From: an uncultured Porphyromonadaceae bacterium
Lineage (GTDB): Bacteria > Bacteroidota > Bacteroidia > Bacteroidales > Muribaculaceae
NCBI GenBank assembly: GCA_946410185.1
Contig: CAMJZI010000001.1
Span: forward strand, 1 to 64,000
Direction of reading: 5' to 3'
Length of the DNA: 64,000 nucleotides
Part shown: positions 63,039 through 64,000 of the stretch, one piece after another
Layout of the letters: each line of letters opens with the position of its first letter
Position numbering within the stretch: position 1 is the first letter of the stretch
Translations under genes and position numbers: made by a program
The notes under the pieces: model-generated
The model's input: only the letters and a program-made list of their open reading frames with translations
The model's database searches: none
What the model was told of the DNA's origin: nothing

Positions 63039-63695
63039 ATGAAACGATTATTCCTCATATTGGCTATGGCCGTGCTGATGTCGGCTACCGCGGGCGCCAA
63101 GGCGCACGCCGCTCCCGCCGTCAACGACCCGCTCGACAACATCGAGTTGCCCTCGGTGCTGCAAAAGACCTTTGCCGGCTACTATCACTTCATCGAGCCC
63201 TCGACGGGCGACACGCTGGCGATGATCGTTTTCAACCCCATCACCATCTATCCGCGCGAGCGTTTCCGCAACAAGTCCGAGGAGAAACTCTACTGGAAGA
63301 CCGTGCGCGATGTCAAGAAGACCCTGCCCTATGCCAAGCTCATCAGCTCCACGCTGCTCGAGACCTATGAGTACATCGACACCTACCAGAACCAGAAGCA
63401 GAAACAGGCCTACCTCAAGCGCTTTGAAAAGGAACTCTTCAACCAGTACAAGCCCCAGATGAAGAAGATGACCAAGAGCCAGGGCAAAATGCTCATCAAG
63501 CTCATCAACCGCGAGACCAACCAGAGCAGCTACAGCATCGTCAAGGCGTTTTTGGGCACCTTCAGGGCCGGTTTCTGGCAGACCTTCAGCAAATTCTTCG
63601 GCGCGAGCCTCAAGGCCGGCTATCACCCCAACAAGGACAAGAAAGACGCCATGATCGAGCGCATCTGCGTCCGCATCGAGCAAGGCGCCCTGTAA
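63039..63695 (+). CDS. DUF4294-like secreted protein
   Basis: Signal peptide; NPITIYPRERFRNKSEEKLYWKTVRDVKKTLPYAKLISSTLLETYEYI. Confidence 0.82.
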   Translation: MKRLFLILAMAVLMSATAGAKAHAAPAVNDPLDNIELPSVLQKTFAGYYHFIEPSTGDTLAMIVFNPITIYPRERFRNKSEEKLYWKTVRDVKKTLPYAKLISSTLLETYEYIDTYQNQKQKQAYLKRFEKELFNQYKPQMKKMTKSQGKMLIKLINRETNQSSYSIVKAFLGTFRAGFWQTFSKFFGASLKAGYHPNKDKKDAMIERICVRIEQGAL

Positions 63696-63838
63696 ACTCC
63701 CGTCCCCCCTTGCCAGACATACACAAGGTTTTCCCTGCTTTCCGCATCGGGACATGTGAGTCATGTGGATTGTGCTGGCGCACAAGAAATCAAAAAAAAT
63801 GATTCTTGCCATTTTTTACCGGGCAACAATCATAAATA

Positions 63839-63870
63839 TTTGGTATTCTGCACGACATGCACTATCTTTG
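63839..63870 (+). promoter_or_regulatory. Promoter with no ORF beginning inside the window
   Basis: TTTG (63839-63842), 20 bp, TATCTTTG (63863-63870). Confidence 0.6.
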
Positions 63871-64000
63871 CCAGTGGAAACGGCGCGCCCCGATGCGAGC
63901 CGCTTCCAAGACATTGCGGTAAAAAATTAGCGTTGGCTATTATTCAAACGTTCAGAAACTTGCAGGTAGAAGAACATGTCTTTAGGATAATGGTAGCGCT

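Overview
The window is a gene-dense chromosomal segment of a gut-type Bacteroidales bacterium. Lineage is inferred from SusC/SusD pairs, TAnnTTTG-type promoters, and DUF4923/DUF5020/DUF4294-like proteins. I see no convincing prophage, IS element, CRISPR array or rRNA operon. Core functions include two nucleoside kinases, ybeY-mnmG-apt-uvrC, nadK, a menFDBCE operon, rdgB, leuS, nadA, a TrmH-like methylase, sodB, deoC, NCS2 and MATE transporters, and one tRNA-Leu(CAG). Accessory content includes two orphan SusC/SusD pairs, tandem M6 metalloproteases ending in dockerin-like repeats, and several uncharacterised envelope proteins. The most notable observations are: (1) a SusC transporter whose barrel continues in frame into a coiled coil and an OmpA-like peptidoglycan-binding domain; (2) two parS-consensus palindromes about 1.1 kb apart, one right after the mnmG stop codon and one inside uvrC, suggesting an origin-proximal location; (3) a cluster of TTRTYRACA 9-mers in a 0.5 kb AT-rich divergent intergenic region; (4) the duplicated M6/dockerin protease pair with structured flanking RNA; (5) a recurring layout in which the -7 promoter box ends exactly 5 or 8 nt before the start codon, suggesting leaderless or near-leaderless mRNAs; (6) a DeoC with a His/Cys-rich N-terminal leader. 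All family calls come from reading the translations and motifs; no database search was run.
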